Below are positions 22,108 through 31,407 of a DNA stretch of 64,000 nt, in pieces. This DNA is from Methylovorus mays (GTDB lineage Bacteria; Pseudomonadota; Gammaproteobacteria; Burkholderiales; Methylophilaceae): assembly GCF_020531915.1 (NCBI RefSeq), contig NZ_JAJAVG010000004.1, positions 496,001 through 560,000 on the forward strand. Reading direction: 5' to 3'. Numbering within the stretch: the first letter of the stretch is position 1; every line of letters begins with the position of its first letter. The translations under genes and the position numbers were made by a program. The notes beneath the pieces were generated by a model. That model did no database searches. It saw only the letters and a program-made list of their open reading frames with translations, and was not told the DNA's origin.

Positions 22108-23658
22108 TCAGGCCGCTTGTGCTTTTTTATTAAGGCCGAAATCTTCTGGAAAATGGTTGATCGCGCTCAAGACCGGGTATGGCGTCATGCCGCCCAGCGC
22201 GCAGAGGGAACCATTCAGCATGGTGTCGCTGAGATCGCGCACCAGGGCAATGTTCTGCGCGAGGTCACGCCCCTGCATGATCTTGTCCATGACTTCCACG
22301 CCCCGGGTTGAACCGATGCGGCATGGCGTGCATTTGCCACAGGACTCAATGGCGCAGAACTCAAAGGCATAGCGAGCCATTTTGGCCATGTCCACGGTAT
22401 CATCAAACGCCACAATGCCTCCATGACCAAGCACCGCCCACAATTTGGAAAACTCTTCGTAATCCAGTGGCGTATCAAACTGTGACTCCGGCAGATAGGC
22501 CCCCAGTGGGCCGCCAACCTGCACCGCCCGGATAGGGCGCCCTGTAGCGGAACCACCACCAAAGTCATACAGCAACTGACGCAAGGTGACGCCGAAGGCT
22601 TTTTCCACCAGGCCACCATGTTTGATATTGCCTGCCAGCTGAATAGGCAACGTGCCGCGAGAACGGCCCATACCGTAGTCACGGTAAAAGGCGCCGCCTT
22701 TATCCAGAATAATCGGCACGCTGGCAAAGGAAATCACGTTGTTGACCACGGTCGGCTTGCCGAACAAGCCTTCAATCGCGGGCAATGGTGGTTTGAAGCG
22801 CACCAGGCCACGCTTGCCTTCCAGGCTCTCCAGCAGCGAGGTTTCTTCACCGCAGACATATGCCCCAGCGGCACGACGCACTTCGAGTTCAAAGGCATGG
22901 CCGCTGCCGAGTATATTCGGGCCCAGGTAATGTTTTTCGCGAGCGTGCTGAATGGCTTCGTTGAGTACAGCCAGCGCATGCGGATATTCGGAGCGCAGGT
23001 AGATATAGCCTTGCGTGGCGCCTACTGCCAGCGCCGCAATCGTCATGCCTTCAATCAGGACAAACGGATCTCCTTCCATGATCATGCGATCTGAATAGGT
23101 ACCCGAATCGCCTTCATCGGCATTGCAGACAATGTATTTCTGGTCGGCCTTGCAGTCGTGCACGGTTTTCCACTTGATGCCAGTCGGGAAAGCCGCGCCA
23201 CCGCGGCCGCGCAGGCCAGAATCCGTCACCTGCTGCACGATCTCGGCAGACTGCAGAGCCAGGGCGTTTTGCAAACCGCGATAGCCATCGTGCGCAAGAT
23301 AATCGGTGAGTGATACAGGATCGGTAATGCCTACGCGGGCAAAGGTCAGTCGCTCCTGCTGCTTGAGCCAGGGCAATTCCTCGGTCGCGCCCAGCTTCAG
23401 GGCATGGGCACCGCCATTGACAAAGTCCGCAGCAAATAGCGATGGCACATCGGCGACATCGACCGGGCCATACGCAATCCTGCCAGCAGGCGTTTCAACC
23501 TCTACCAGCGGCTCAAGCCAGAACATGCCGCGCGAGCCATTGCGGATGATTTCAACCGCCACATTATGGCGTGCTGCGTGCTCGGCAATCGCCTTGGCGA
23601 CTTTTTCCGCCCCCAGTGACAAGGCACTGGAGTCGCGGGGAATATAGATACGGGTCAT
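22108..23658 (-). CDS. fdsB: NAD-dependent formate dehydrogenase beta subunit (FMN/NADH module)
   Basis: 516 residues from the ATG at 23658. A longer frame continues upstream, but this ATG shares a base with the fdsG stop (TGATG), gives [13 protein letters not shown] and matches FdsB starts. An N-terminal thioredoxin-like part is followed by a NuoF-like domain: GRGGAAFPTGIKWKT for FMN and NADH binding, ESCGKCTPCRIGSTRG for the [4Fe-4S] cluster. It reduces NAD+ with electrons from FdsA. Gene order G-B-A-fdhD-D is the classical one. Confidence 0.96.
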   Translation of the reverse strand: MTRIYIPRDSSALSLGAEKVAKAIAEHAARHNVAVEIIRNGSRGMFWLEPLVEVETPAGRIAYGPVDVADVPSLFAADFVNGGAHALKLGATEELPWLKQQERLTFARVGITDPVSLTDYLAHDGYRGLQNALALQSAEIVQQVTDSGLRGRGGAAFPTGIKWKTVHDCKADQKYIVCNADEGDSGTYSDRMIMEGDPFVLIEGMTIAALAVGATQGYIYLRSEYPHALAVLNEAIQHAREKHYLGPNILGSGHAFELEVRRAAGAYVCGEETSLLESLEGKRGLVRFKPPLPAIEGLFGKPTVVNNVISFASVPIILDKGGAFYRDYGMGRSRGTLPIQLAGNIKHGGLVEKAFGVTLRQLLYDFGGGSATGRPIRAVQVGGPLGAYLPESQFDTPLDYEEFSKLWAVLGHGGIVAFDDTVDMAKMARYAFEFCAIESCGKCTPCRIGSTRGVEVMDKIMQGRDLAQNIALVRDLSDTMLNGSLCALGGMTPYPVLSAINHFPEDFGLNKKAQAA

Positions 23659-24128
23659 CACGCCACTCCCTTCGCTTCGGCAATAATCGCATCCAGCCGC
23701 TTGGGGCTTACGCGGCCATATACTTCTTCGTCCACGGTAATCGCCGGTGAACAGGCGCAATTGCCCAGACAGTACACCGGCTCCAGCGTGATGCTGCCGT
23801 CAGAAGTAGTCTGATGGTAATCAATGCCCAGCGATGCTTTCGCATGCGCTTCGAGTTCGGTGGAGCCCATGGACTGACAGGATTCGGCGCGGCATATCTG
23901 AATGATGTGACGGCCCGGTGGATGGGTGCGGAAGTGGTGGTAAAAGGTGACGACGCCGTGAATTTCGGCCACTGAAAGATTCAAGGCTTTGGATATGCTG
24001 CCATAGCTCTCCTCCGGCACATATCCCACGTCGTCCTGTATGGCATGCAGTAAAGGCAACAACCCGCCAGGCAGCGCCTTGTGTGCAGTAATGTGCGCGT
24101 CTATACGCGCTGCTTGCTCAGGTAACAC
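23658..24128 (-). CDS. fdsG: NAD-dependent formate dehydrogenase gamma subunit (NuoE-like)
   Basis: 156 residues from a GTG at 24128, chosen because GAGGAG lies 6 nt upstream and the protein then starts as FdsG proteins do. An open frame goes 32 codons further upstream, but that stretch is AT-rich and looks like leader. The thioredoxin-like [2Fe-2S] ligands are CRAESC and [16 protein letters not shown] at 24219-24224 with TATCAA 15 bp downstream could be the operon promoter, but the spacing is short. First gene of fdsGBA-fdhD-fdsD. Confidence 0.93.
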   Translation of the reverse strand: MLPEQAARIDAHITAHKALPGGLLPLLHAIQDDVGYVPEESYGSISKALNLSVAEIHGVVTFYHHFRTHPPGRHIIQICRAESCQSMGSTELEAHAKASLGIDYHQTTSDGSITLEPVYCLGNCACSPAITVDEEVYGRVSPKRLDAIIAEAKGVA

Positions 24129-24539
24129 AACATCTCCTCTACTACAAAACAACTTGGTTTTTATTATTCGAGTTCGTTGAGACTGCCTGTTTACATTTTG
24201 ATACAATTTTAGAAAGCGTGTCAAATCACAAGTTCATTAATTTTTCATGTGCTGACAAGTGGAATGTCAAGCTTGTGAATCAGACCTGTGAATTAAGTCG
24301 CGCCATCAGAGTCGGAGTTGCATCAGTTCAGCTTCATTTAAAAATGATTTATGTGGGATAGGCCTAGCCAGAAGCCATGGATTGTGCCTACACTAGTCAA
24401 TTAACCCCACAAAAAATCAGGTTAATAGCACATGCTGATGCAAATGGGTTGGGCTGTACAGTGTTTTTTAAGTCGTTATAAAAATATGTTTCATGTGGTT
24501 GTTTTGTAATATTTTTCAATAACTCTTGGAGGAGTTGCT
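24129..24539. other. Divergent intergenic region between fdsG and the aldehyde dehydrogenase gene
   Basis: About 410 bp, clearly more AT-rich than the flanking genes. It must hold promoters for both directions. I see a possible minus-strand TTGACA box (24219-24224). I looked for sigma-54 boxes and found none. No gene-like frame is present on either strand. Confidence 0.5.
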
Positions 24540-26060
24540 ATGAGTCTGGAAAGCTTGAAGGGCCTGGGTGTTGAGATTCCATATCAGGCCAAATATGACA
24601 ATTACATTGGCGGCAAGTGGGTAGCTCCAGTGGATGGCGAGTATTTCGACAACATCAGCCCGGTCACTGGCAAAGTGTTCTGCAAGATCGCCCGTTCCAC
24701 TGATAAAGATGTCAATCTGGCACTGGATGCTGCACATGCAGCCAAAGAAGCCTGGGGTAAAACCTCGACAACAGCTCGCTCCAATATCCTGCTGAAAATC
24801 GCCGACGCGATGGAAGCCAACCTCGAAAAAATCGCCATTGCCGAAACCATCGACAACGGCAAGCCTATCCGCGAAACCATGGCGGCGGATATTCCCCTCG
24901 CCCTCGATCACTTCCGTTACTTTGCCGGCGCGGTGCGTGCCCAGGAAGGCGGCATCAGCGAAATCGACCACGACACCGTGGCCTATCACTTCCATGAGCC
25001 ATTAGGTGTGGTCGGCCAGATCATTCCTTGGAACTTCCCTATCCTGATGGCGGCATGGAAACTGGCGCCAGCCCTGGCTGCTGGCAACTGTATCGTCATG
25101 AAGCCTGCCGAACAAACCCCGGCTTCCATTCTGATCGTCATGGAGATCATCGGTCACCTCCTGCCGCCTGGCGTGCTGAATGTGGTCAACGGCTTTGGCG
25201 TGGAAGCAGGCAAAGCCCTTGCAACCAGCCCACGCATCGCCAAGATCGCCTTTACCGGCTCCACTTCTGTGGGTCGCCTGATCATGCAATACGCATCGCA
25301 AAACCTGATTCCCGTGACGCTGGAACTGGGTGGCAAATCCCCGAACATCTTCTTTGAAGACATCATGGATGCTGACGATGCTTACTTCGACAAGTGTCTG
25401 GAAGGCTTTGCCTTGTTTGCACTGAACCAGGGCGAAGTCTGCACCTGCCCTTCCCGCGCATTGATTCAGGAATCCATCTACGAAAAATTCATGGAACGTG
25501 CACTGAAACGCGTCAAGGCCATCAAGCAGGGCAACCCGCTGGATGCTTCGACCATGATCGGTGCGCAAGCATCGAGCGAGCAGGTCGAGATCATCATGTC
25601 CTACATCAAGTTGGGCAAGGAAGAAGGCGCGGAAGTACTGACCGGCGGCAATGTCACCAAGCTGGCTGGCGAACTAGGCGAAGGCTATTACATCGAGCCT
25701 ACCGTGTTCAAGGGCCACAACAAGATGCGCATTTTCCAGGAAGAAATCTTCGGCCCCGTGCTGTCGGTGACAACCTTCAAGGATGAAGCCGAGGCATTGG
25801 CAATTGCCAATGACACCATGTACGGCCTGGGTGCCGGTGTGTGGACGCGTGATGGCAGCCGTGCCTTCCGCATGGGCCGTGGCATTCAGGCTGGTCGCGT
25901 CTGGACCAACTGCTACCACCTCTACCCTGCGCATGCCGCCTTCGGTGGTTACAAGCAATCCGGCATTGGTCGTGAAAACCACAAGATGATGCTCGATCAC
26001 TATCAGCAAACCAAAAACCTCTTGGTCAGCTATAGTCCGAACGCCTTGGGCTTTTTCTAA
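24540..26060 (+). CDS. NAD-dependent aldehyde dehydrogenase (ExaC/AldB/AcoD type)
   Basis: 506 residues with AGGAG just before the ATG. The catalytic loop is [11 protein letters not shown] and the general base is in [15 protein letters not shown]. The family features [31 protein letters not shown] and [29 protein letters not shown] are those of acetaldehyde dehydrogenases such as ExaC, AcoD and AldB. It oxidises short aldehydes to acids. The next gene, DUF779, is the usual partner of this class. In a methylotroph it could also act on other aldehydes; this is inference. Confidence 0.94.
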   Translation: MSLESLKGLGVEIPYQAKYDNYIGGKWVAPVDGEYFDNISPVTGKVFCKIARSTDKDVNLALDAAHAAKEAWGKTSTTARSNILLKIADAMEANLEKIAIAETIDNGKPIRETMAADIPLALDHFRYFAGAVRAQEGGISEIDHDTVAYHFHEPLGVVGQIIPWNFPILMAAWKLAPALAAGNCIVMKPAEQTPASILIVMEIIGHLLPPGVLNVVNGFGVEAGKALATSPRIAKIAFTGSTSVGRLIMQYASQNLIPVTLELGGKSPNIFFEDIMDADDAYFDKCLEGFALFALNQGEVCTCPSRALIQESIYEKFMERALKRVKAIKQGNPLDASTMIGAQASSEQVEIIMSYIKLGKEEGAEVLTGGNVTKLAGELGEGYYIEPTVFKGHNKMRIFQEEIFGPVLSVTTFKDEAEALAIANDTMYGLGAGVWTRDGSRAFRMGRGIQAGRVWTNCYHLYPAHAAFGGYKQSGIGRENHKMMLDHYQQTKNLLVSYSPNALGFF

Positions 26061-26086
26061 ACCCCTGCTGTTTTAAGCGGTCTTAA

Positions 26087-26125
26087 GGCGAGAGCGACGG
26101 AGCATTCCCCGTCCTCTCGCCTTTT
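26087..26125 (+). terminator. Rho-independent terminator or attenuator between aldehyde dehydrogenase and DUF779 gene
   Basis: The stem GGCGAGAG-GACGG pairs with CCGTC-CTCTCGCC and is followed by TTTTCATTTTTT. It lies in the gap before the DUF779 gene, so some transcripts may read through while others stop. Confidence 0.78.
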
Positions 26126-26173
26126 CATTTTTTATTTATGCTACGCTCAGTGGCGCTTGAACAGGAGTTACCT

Positions 26174-26548
26174 ATGACAGCAGCACGCATTGTGGCCACC
26201 CCCGCAGCAGAAGCGCTCATCGACGAGCTGAAAGCCAGACACGGCAAGCTCATGTTCCATCAGTCCGGCGGTTGCTGCGAAGGCAGCGCACCGATGTGCC
26301 TGCAGGAAGGTGAATTCATGATAGGCGGCTCGGATGTCAAACTGGGCGATGTGCATGGTGTACCTTTTTACATGGCGAAATTCCAGTTTCAGTATTGGGA
26401 GCACACGCACATGACGCTGGATGTGATTGCCGGCCATGGCGGCATGTTTTCGCTGGAACAGGCAACCGGCAAACATTTCATTATTCGCTCCCGGCTCTTT
26501 ACTGACGAAGAATGGCACCAGCTTGCCCCGATTGAGACCTGTAGTTAG
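26174..26548 (+). CDS. DUF779 protein, partner of acetaldehyde dehydrogenase
   Basis: 124 residues from the ATG at 26174, chosen because CAGGAG sits 6 nt upstream; an earlier in-frame ATG at 26138 has no such site. The conserved core is MFHQSGGCCEGSAPMC, then GDVHGVPFYM and YWEHTHMTLDV, all DUF779 signatures. The two adjacent cysteines and histidine suggest a metal site. The family has no firm function; it occurs almost always next to ExaC/AldB-type aldehyde dehydrogenases, as here. Confidence 0.9.
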   Translation: MTAARIVATPAAEALIDELKARHGKLMFHQSGGCCEGSAPMCLQEGEFMIGGSDVKLGDVHGVPFYMAKFQFQYWEHTHMTLDVIAGHGGMFSLEQATGKHFIIRSRLFTDEEWHQLAPIETCS

Positions 26549-26715
26549 CCACAGCAAGGTTTAACCGTTACCCTACCCATACATATCGTTTTTAATCAAT
26601 GACAGCACAATAGCAACTGCTTAATTTCGACTATTCAATCGCATACGGTCTTAATTAAACACGGCTCAGCTTCCTTTGTTTAGTGTGATTTAAGCAGCCA
26701 AGCCTATGGAAACCG

Positions 26716-29325
26716 ATGAAACTCTTTAACCGACAATTGCGCTATGCAGCCATTCGCATCCCCTTGATTTATTGCGCATTTGCGGTCCTGTGGATCATGG
26801 CTTCCGACCAGATACTGGCATTATTTCTTCCCGAAGCCACCCAGATAACGCATTTCCAGACGATCAAAGGACTGCTGTTCATCCTGCTCACGGCAGGCCT
26901 GCTTTATCTCCTCATCAACCGCCAGCAATTACTCGCCTCGCGTTACAACAGCCTCACCGTGCATGCCAACGACAGCATTTTGCTGTTCGATCACCAGGGT
27001 AAGCTGGTAGATGCCAATGACAGGGCATTGCGCATGTATGGATACGCACGCGAGACCATGCAGCAAATACATGCTCGCCAGCTTTTGCCCGACGGGGCAA
27101 GTGATTGGCGTGGCTGCTTCCTGGCAGAAGCTGAGCATGACGGCATTATTTTCGAAACAGAACATAAACGCGCTGATGGAACCACCTTTTCGGTCGAGGT
27201 CAGCGCTTGCCCGCTGAACATTGGTGGCAACACTTACATCCAGGCCATCGTCCGCGATATTACCGAACGTCTCCGCGTGCTCGAAAAATTACGCGAAAGC
27301 GAACAATTGCTGACGGATATGTCCGCGATCGCGCATATTGGTGGCTGGGAATTTAACGTTGAAACAGGCTTTGGAAGCTGGACGCGGGAAGTTGCCCATA
27401 TTCATGGCGTGCAATTCAAGGACAATATTTCTATTGAGTTCGGTCTTGGATTTTATGAAGCAGAGTCCCGGGAAAAGATTGAGGCTGCCATCAAGAATGC
27501 CATCGAACATGGAACACCTTACGATCTGGAATTAGAGCTGGTCACCGCGCGCGGTATCCGCAAATGGGTACGCAGTGTGTGTACGCCTCAAATTACCGCT
27601 GGCCGCGTGGTCAAGCTGCAAGGCTCTTTTCAGGACATCAGCGATCGCAAGGTAGCCGAAGACAAGATGCGTTTGGCCACCCTGGTGTTTGAAAACAGCA
27701 GCGAAGCCATCATGGTAGTAGATGGTAATAGTCAGATATTGTCAGTGAATCCCGCATTCACCGACATGACCGGGTACACCGCACAGGAAGTGGTCGGCAA
27801 AACCCCTAAAATCCTCGCTTCCGGCAAGCAGGACAGAAAATTTTACGAAGAGATGTGGCATTTACTGGATAGCAATGGCAAATGGCAAGGCGAGGTCTGG
27901 AACCGCCGCAAGAATGGTGAGAGCTATGCTGAATGGCTGACCATAGACACCATTTATGACAAGAGTGGCGAAGTCATCCGCCGGGTGGCTTTATTCTCAG
28001 ACATCACAAAAAACAAGCAGAATCAGGAAGTGATCTGGCGACAAGCCAACTTTGACCAATTAACTGGCCTGCCTAACCGGCGCATGCTGCACGACAGGCT
28101 GAATCAGGAAATCCTCAAGGCGGATCGTAACAAGCAAAGGCTGGCGGTGCTGTTCCTGGATCTGGACCGATTCAAGGAGGTGAACGACACCTATGGTCAC
28201 CTGATGGGCGACCAGCTCTTGCAGGAGTCTGCACAACGGCTGCAGCACTCGGTGCGCGAATGCGACACGGTGGCGCGCTTGGGCGGTGATGAGTTTGTGG
28301 TCATCCTGTCCAGCCTTGACGATAAAGATGTGGTGCAGGATATCGCCCAGGCTATCCTGAAAAAATTTGAGGCGCCCTTCCAGCTGGATAATGACCTGAC
28401 GCATGTCTCGGTCAGCATTGGCATCACAATTTACCCGGAAGATGGCAGCGTCGGTGATATCCTTTTCAAAAATGCGGATCAGGCCATGTATGTGGCAAAA
28501 AGTAATGGGCGCAACCGCTACTCCTACTTCACCGCCTCCATGCAGGCGCATGCTCAAAACCGCATGCGTCTCAGCAATGACTTGCATCTGGCGCTGCCTG
28601 GGCAGCAATTTGAGCTGTACTACCAACCGATAGTCGACCTTGCCTCTGGACAGGTACACAAGGCCGAAGCCCTGTTACGCTGGCAACATCCCACGCGCGG
28701 CATGATTCCTCCAGATAGTTTCATCCCTTTGGCAGAAGAAACCGGGCTGATTGTTGACATTGGCAATTGGGTATTTTACGAAGCAGCCCGCCAGGCCAAG
28801 CGTTTGCAATCGCTGCATCACCCGGGCTTTCAGATCAGCATCAACAAATCTCCCGTGCAATTCCATAACGAGACCAATGGACATCAGGCCTGGATAGAGT
28901 TTTTGCTGATGAACGGTCTGCCTCGGCAAAGCATCGTGGTGGAAATTACCGAAGGTCTGCTGATGCATACCGATGAAAGTGTATCTGCCCAGCTGCTGGG
29001 GTTTCGCGATGCCGGCGTGCAAGTGGCACTGGATGATTTTGGCACGGGCTATTCGTCCTTGTCTTACCTGAAGAAGTTTGACATTGATTACCTCAAGATA
29101 GACCGGATTTTTGTGCGCAACCTCAGCCGCAACTCCAGCGACATGGCCTTGTGCGAAGCGATAGTCATCATGGCGCACAAACTGGATATCAAGGTAGTGG
29201 CTGAAGGTATTGAAACAGAAGAACAACGTGAATTGCTTCAGCAGATAGGCTGCGATTTTGGACAGGGTTATCTTTTCTCCCCGCCCCTGCCAGCCCCGGC
29301 ATTTGAGGCCTACATCAAACCTTAA
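26716..29325 (+). CDS. Membrane PAS-GGDEF-EAL protein (cyclic-di-GMP turnover)
   Basis: 869 residues. Two N-terminal hydrophobic segments (residues about 15-70) are followed by three PAS-type sensor segments (about 75-190, 195-310, 325-435). A GGDEF domain comes next with intact LGGDEF and an upstream inhibitory RECD site, then an EAL domain with intact EALLRW and DDFGTGYSSLSYL. Both active sites look complete, so it could make or break c-di-GMP; which wins is not visible. It stands alone, without a response-regulator neighbour. Confidence 0.94.
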   Translation: MKLFNRQLRYAAIRIPLIYCAFAVLWIMASDQILALFLPEATQITHFQTIKGLLFILLTAGLLYLLINRQQLLASRYNSLTVHANDSILLFDHQGKLVDANDRALRMYGYARETMQQIHARQLLPDGASDWRGCFLAEAEHDGIIFETEHKRADGTTFSVEVSACPLNIGGNTYIQAIVRDITERLRVLEKLRESEQLLTDMSAIAHIGGWEFNVETGFGSWTREVAHIHGVQFKDNISIEFGLGFYEAESREKIEAAIKNAIEHGTPYDLELELVTARGIRKWVRSVCTPQITAGRVVKLQGSFQDISDRKVAEDKMRLATLVFENSSEAIMVVDGNSQILSVNPAFTDMTGYTAQEVVGKTPKILASGKQDRKFYEEMWHLLDSNGKWQGEVWNRRKNGESYAEWLTIDTIYDKSGEVIRRVALFSDITKNKQNQEVIWRQANFDQLTGLPNRRMLHDRLNQEILKADRNKQRLAVLFLDLDRFKEVNDTYGHLMGDQLLQESAQRLQHSVRECDTVARLGGDEFVVILSSLDDKDVVQDIAQAILKKFEAPFQLDNDLTHVSVSIGITIYPEDGSVGDILFKNADQAMYVAKSNGRNRYSYFTASMQAHAQNRMRLSNDLHLALPGQQFELYYQPIVDLASGQVHKAEALLRWQHPTRGMIPPDSFIPLAEETGLIVDIGNWVFYEAARQAKRLQSLHHPGFQISINKSPVQFHNETNGHQAWIEFLLMNGLPRQSIVVEITEGLLMHTDESVSAQLLGFRDAGVQVALDDFGTGYSSLSYLKKFDIDYLKIDRIFVRNLSRNSSDMALCEAIVIMAHKLDIKVVAEGIETEEQRELLQQIGCDFGQGYLFSPPLPAPAFEAYIKP

Positions 29326-29427
29326 AGCGCCAACACCGATCAGGAAGTGATGCTGAGAACGGTCTTTATCCTGCAGGTTTCGTAACCCGTACACTTGCAG
29401 CCAAATGCAAGCATCGCAAAAAATGGG

Positions 29428-29518
29428 CAAAAAAATACCCGCCATCGGGGATAACAGCGGGTATAACAGGCTCACTCATCAGAGAGAGTCACAACATTAA
29501 GAGTCAGGAAATGTTGTG
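29428..29518 (-). ncRNA. Putative small RNA A (about 90 nt)
   Basis: Read on the minus strand: a TATTAT box (29524-29529), a likely start near 29518, a 9-bp hairpin (CACAACATT/AATGTTGTG, 29490-29518), an unpaired CU-rich linker and a terminator hairpin (stem ATACCCGC/GCGGGTAT, 29435-29464) with UAUCCCC in the loop and a seven-U tail. No ORF is present. The same architecture recurs at 31075-31162 on the other side of cfa. This is inference from structure only; no expression evidence. Confidence 0.55.
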
Positions 29519-29561
29519 AATTCATAATACAAGGTCTTCCGGTTTTCGATCTGTCGGCATT

Positions 29562-29583
29562 TGTCTGATATGCATGTCAGACA
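29562..29583. promoter_or_regulatory. 22-bp palindrome upstream of putative sRNA A
   Basis: Half-sites TGTCTGA and TCAGACA are separated by 8 bp. The centre lies about 54 bp upstream of the inferred start of sRNA A. TGTCGG lies 4 bp to its left. The palindrome before sRNA B has the same overall length and also a TGTCGG on its left, which suggests binding of the same type of dimeric activator. Confidence 0.45.
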
Positions 29584-29861
29584 TACGGCCTACCCGCATG
29601 GAGCAGAGCAAACCCTTGAATTCCTCATTCGCTCGGCATACCCTTTCAAAAAACACAGAATGAATATCCTCGTCCGGCATCAGCCGCCTTCAGGCCTTTG
29701 CTGGCATTGGTATTGCTAGGATTAACTGAGCAAGATCAATGGCATGCTGAATTCTGTATCGCCCCTGCTCGTTTGCTGTCATTCAGGGGATACGCGTTCA
29801 TCCAGTTCTTATCGATGCTTAACCGTGGCGCCCTGCTGCGCCACCTTAGTCATGGGAGTGA

Positions 29862-31040
29862 ATGGTTGTGCACAAGCTAACAGAAACAACGCCGTTTTTT
29901 CATCAACCATCGCGCCCGCAGCCTGAGCCGCCGCAAGTGATACGCGATCTTCTGGCCGATGTCGGGCTTTCCATCAATGGAAATCAGCCATGGGATATCC
30001 AGATCTACGATGAAAAAGTCTACCGGATGATTCTGTATAAAGGCTCGCTGGGATTTGGCGTGGCCTATATGGAGGGCTTGTGGGAAGCCGAGCAGCTGGA
30101 TGAAACCTTTCATCGTCTGCTGAGCGCAGATCTCGATCGCAAATTGAAAGGCTGGGCCCGTGTTCGCTTATTGGCTGAAGCCGTGCGTCATCGCATCTTC
30201 AATTTGCAATCGCAAGAACGTGCATTTACCGTGGCGCACAAGCACTACGACATTGGCAACGATGTCTTCGAGGCCATGCTGGACTCCTCCATGAGTTACT
30301 CCTGCGCCTACTGGGAGCGTGCCGACAATCTGGAACAGGCCCAGCAGCACAAACTGGACATGATCTGCCGCAAACTGGCGCTAAAGCCAGGCGAACATCT
30401 ATTGGAAATCGGCTGCGGCTGGGGCGGCCTCGCGCGCTATGCGGCGGAGCATTATGGCGTGAATGTCACCGGCATTACTGTTTCCAAAGAACAACAAGCA
30501 TTGGCCCAGCAACGCTGCGCGCACTTACCCGTTGAGATCAGGCTCATGGATTATCGTGATCTGCGCGGGCAGTACGACAAAATTGTTTCAGTCGGCATGT
30601 TTGAGCATGTGGGGCCCAAAAACTATCCGGTTTACTTCCAGAAAGCACACGATCTTCTCAAGAAAGATGGACTGTTTTTGCTACATACCATAGGAAACTA
30701 TGTCACAGCGCCCAACACGGATGCATGGATAGATAATTACATTTTCCCTAATGGAAAAATTCCGTCCGCGGCCGAAATTGCACAAGCCATCGAGGACAAA
30801 TTCATTCTCGAAGACTGGCACAACTTTGGTCAGGATTACGACCGCACGTTGATGAGTTGGTGGCAGAACTTCAACGAGGCATGGCCTACCCTTTCAGCGC
30901 AGTATGGCGAGCGTTTTTACCGCATGTGGCGCTATTACCTGATGTGTTGCGCTGGCTACTTCCGCTCGCGGCAAGGCCAGCTATGGCAGCTGGTATTGAG
31001 CAAACGTGAAAAGAGGCAGGTTTATCGCTCTGTCCGCTAG
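29862..31040 (+). CDS. cfa: Cyclopropane-fatty-acyl-phospholipid synthase
   Basis: 392 residues, close to E. coli Cfa. After a short N-terminal domain (ILYKGSLGFGVAYMEGLWEAEQLD) comes a SAM-methyltransferase domain with motif I LEIGCGWGGLARYAAEHYGVNVTG. The segment KHYDIGNDVFEAMLDSSMSYSCAYW is characteristic of the family. It adds a methylene group from SAM to unsaturated acyl chains of membrane phospholipids, typically in stationary phase. The ATG at 29862 follows GGGAG. It stands alone between two sRNA-like units. Confidence 0.96.
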   Translation: MVVHKLTETTPFFHQPSRPQPEPPQVIRDLLADVGLSINGNQPWDIQIYDEKVYRMILYKGSLGFGVAYMEGLWEAEQLDETFHRLLSADLDRKLKGWARVRLLAEAVRHRIFNLQSQERAFTVAHKHYDIGNDVFEAMLDSSMSYSCAYWERADNLEQAQQHKLDMICRKLALKPGEHLLEIGCGWGGLARYAAEHYGVNVTGITVSKEQQALAQQRCAHLPVEIRLMDYRDLRGQYDKIVSVGMFEHVGPKNYPVYFQKAHDLLKKDGLFLLHTIGNYVTAPNTDAWIDNYIFPNGKIPSAAEIAQAIEDKFILEDWHNFGQDYDRTLMSWWQNFNEAWPTLSAQYGERFYRMWRYYLMCCAGYFRSRQGQLWQLVLSKREKRQVYRSVR

Positions 31041-31074
31041 CGCATACGCGTGAAAAGCCAGTAGAATCAATAGA

Positions 31075-31162
31075 CAAAAAAATACCCGCCGTTGGGGAAA
31101 CGACGGGTATATAACGAAGGGTTGTGCAATACTTCTATTAGGGAATGAAAATATTGCAGAAC
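31075..31162 (-). ncRNA. Putative small RNA B (about 88 nt), sibling of A; may also end the FadL transcript
   Basis: Minus strand: TATATA box (31169-31174), likely start near 31162, a hairpin with TGCAATA/TATTGCA (31125-31158), a linker, and a terminator (stem ATACCCG/CGGGTAT, 31082-31110) with UUUCCCC in the loop and a seven-U tail. Order, spacing, loop and terminator stem match unit A. A simpler reading is a distant terminator for the porin gene, about 300 bp downstream of its stop, but this does not explain the first hairpin or the upstream palindrome. Confidence 0.5.
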
Positions 31163-31212
31163 CAATGGTATATATTTCCCGCTCATGCTCTCAGACGAGT
31201 TTGTCTGTCGGG

Positions 31213-31234
31213 CTTGTAGGATTAGTCCTACAAG
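31213..31234. promoter_or_regulatory. 22-bp perfect palindrome upstream of putative sRNA B
   Basis: Half-sites CTTGTAGGA and TCCTACAAG are separated by 4 bp. The inner TGTAGG-N6-CCTACA resembles the binding boxes of LuxR/FixJ-type response regulators such as GacA (TGTAAG-N6-CTTACA). The centre lies about 61 bp upstream of the inferred sRNA B start. Confidence 0.5.
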
Positions 31235-31407
31235 CGTTGACTGCCAATAAAACGCCGTTTGAGAGCATTTATTTTTTTATGGATTATCAATTACTTAATA
31301 AGTAATGCTTACTATCCACATAGGGTTTGATAGCTAATTCTATAAATGTAACAGTTTGTAAAAGTTTTAAAATCCCGGCGCTCTCCACTAGCTCGTCTCA
31401 TTTTTTA

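Larger units (their letters stand above)
29326..29861. other. Long intergenic region upstream of cfa
   Basis: 536 bp without a convincing protein gene. It contains a minus-strand sRNA-like unit (29428-29518) with a palindrome upstream (29562-29583). The part from about 29600 to 29861 has short overlapping frames of up to 60 codons, none with a good start site or recognisable product, and presumably carries the cfa promoter. Confidence 0.55.
31041..31407. other. Intergenic region between cfa and the FadL porin gene
   Basis: 367 bp, AT-rich, no protein gene seen. It holds a second minus-strand sRNA-like unit (31075-31162) and its upstream palindrome (31213-31234). The remaining part next to the porin gene shows nothing that I can name. 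Confidence 0.55.

Noticed and set aside
24129-24539. Sigma-54 promoter or regulator site upstream of the aldehyde dehydrogenase gene.
   Set aside because: No GG-N10-GC pair in a suitable context was found on the plus strand.
29698-29926. Short frames before cfa, one of which looks like a lipoprotein leader (GVNGCAQ).
   Set aside because: Frames overlap each other and the cfa start, have no ribosome-binding site and do not continue into a folded protein.
29428-31110. The two similar hairpins as ends of an insertion sequence or MITE carrying cfa.
   Set aside because: Both hairpins point the same way and each has its own T-tail, 5' hairpin and upstream palindrome, so terminators of transcription units fit better. 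No transposase or target-site repeat is seen.
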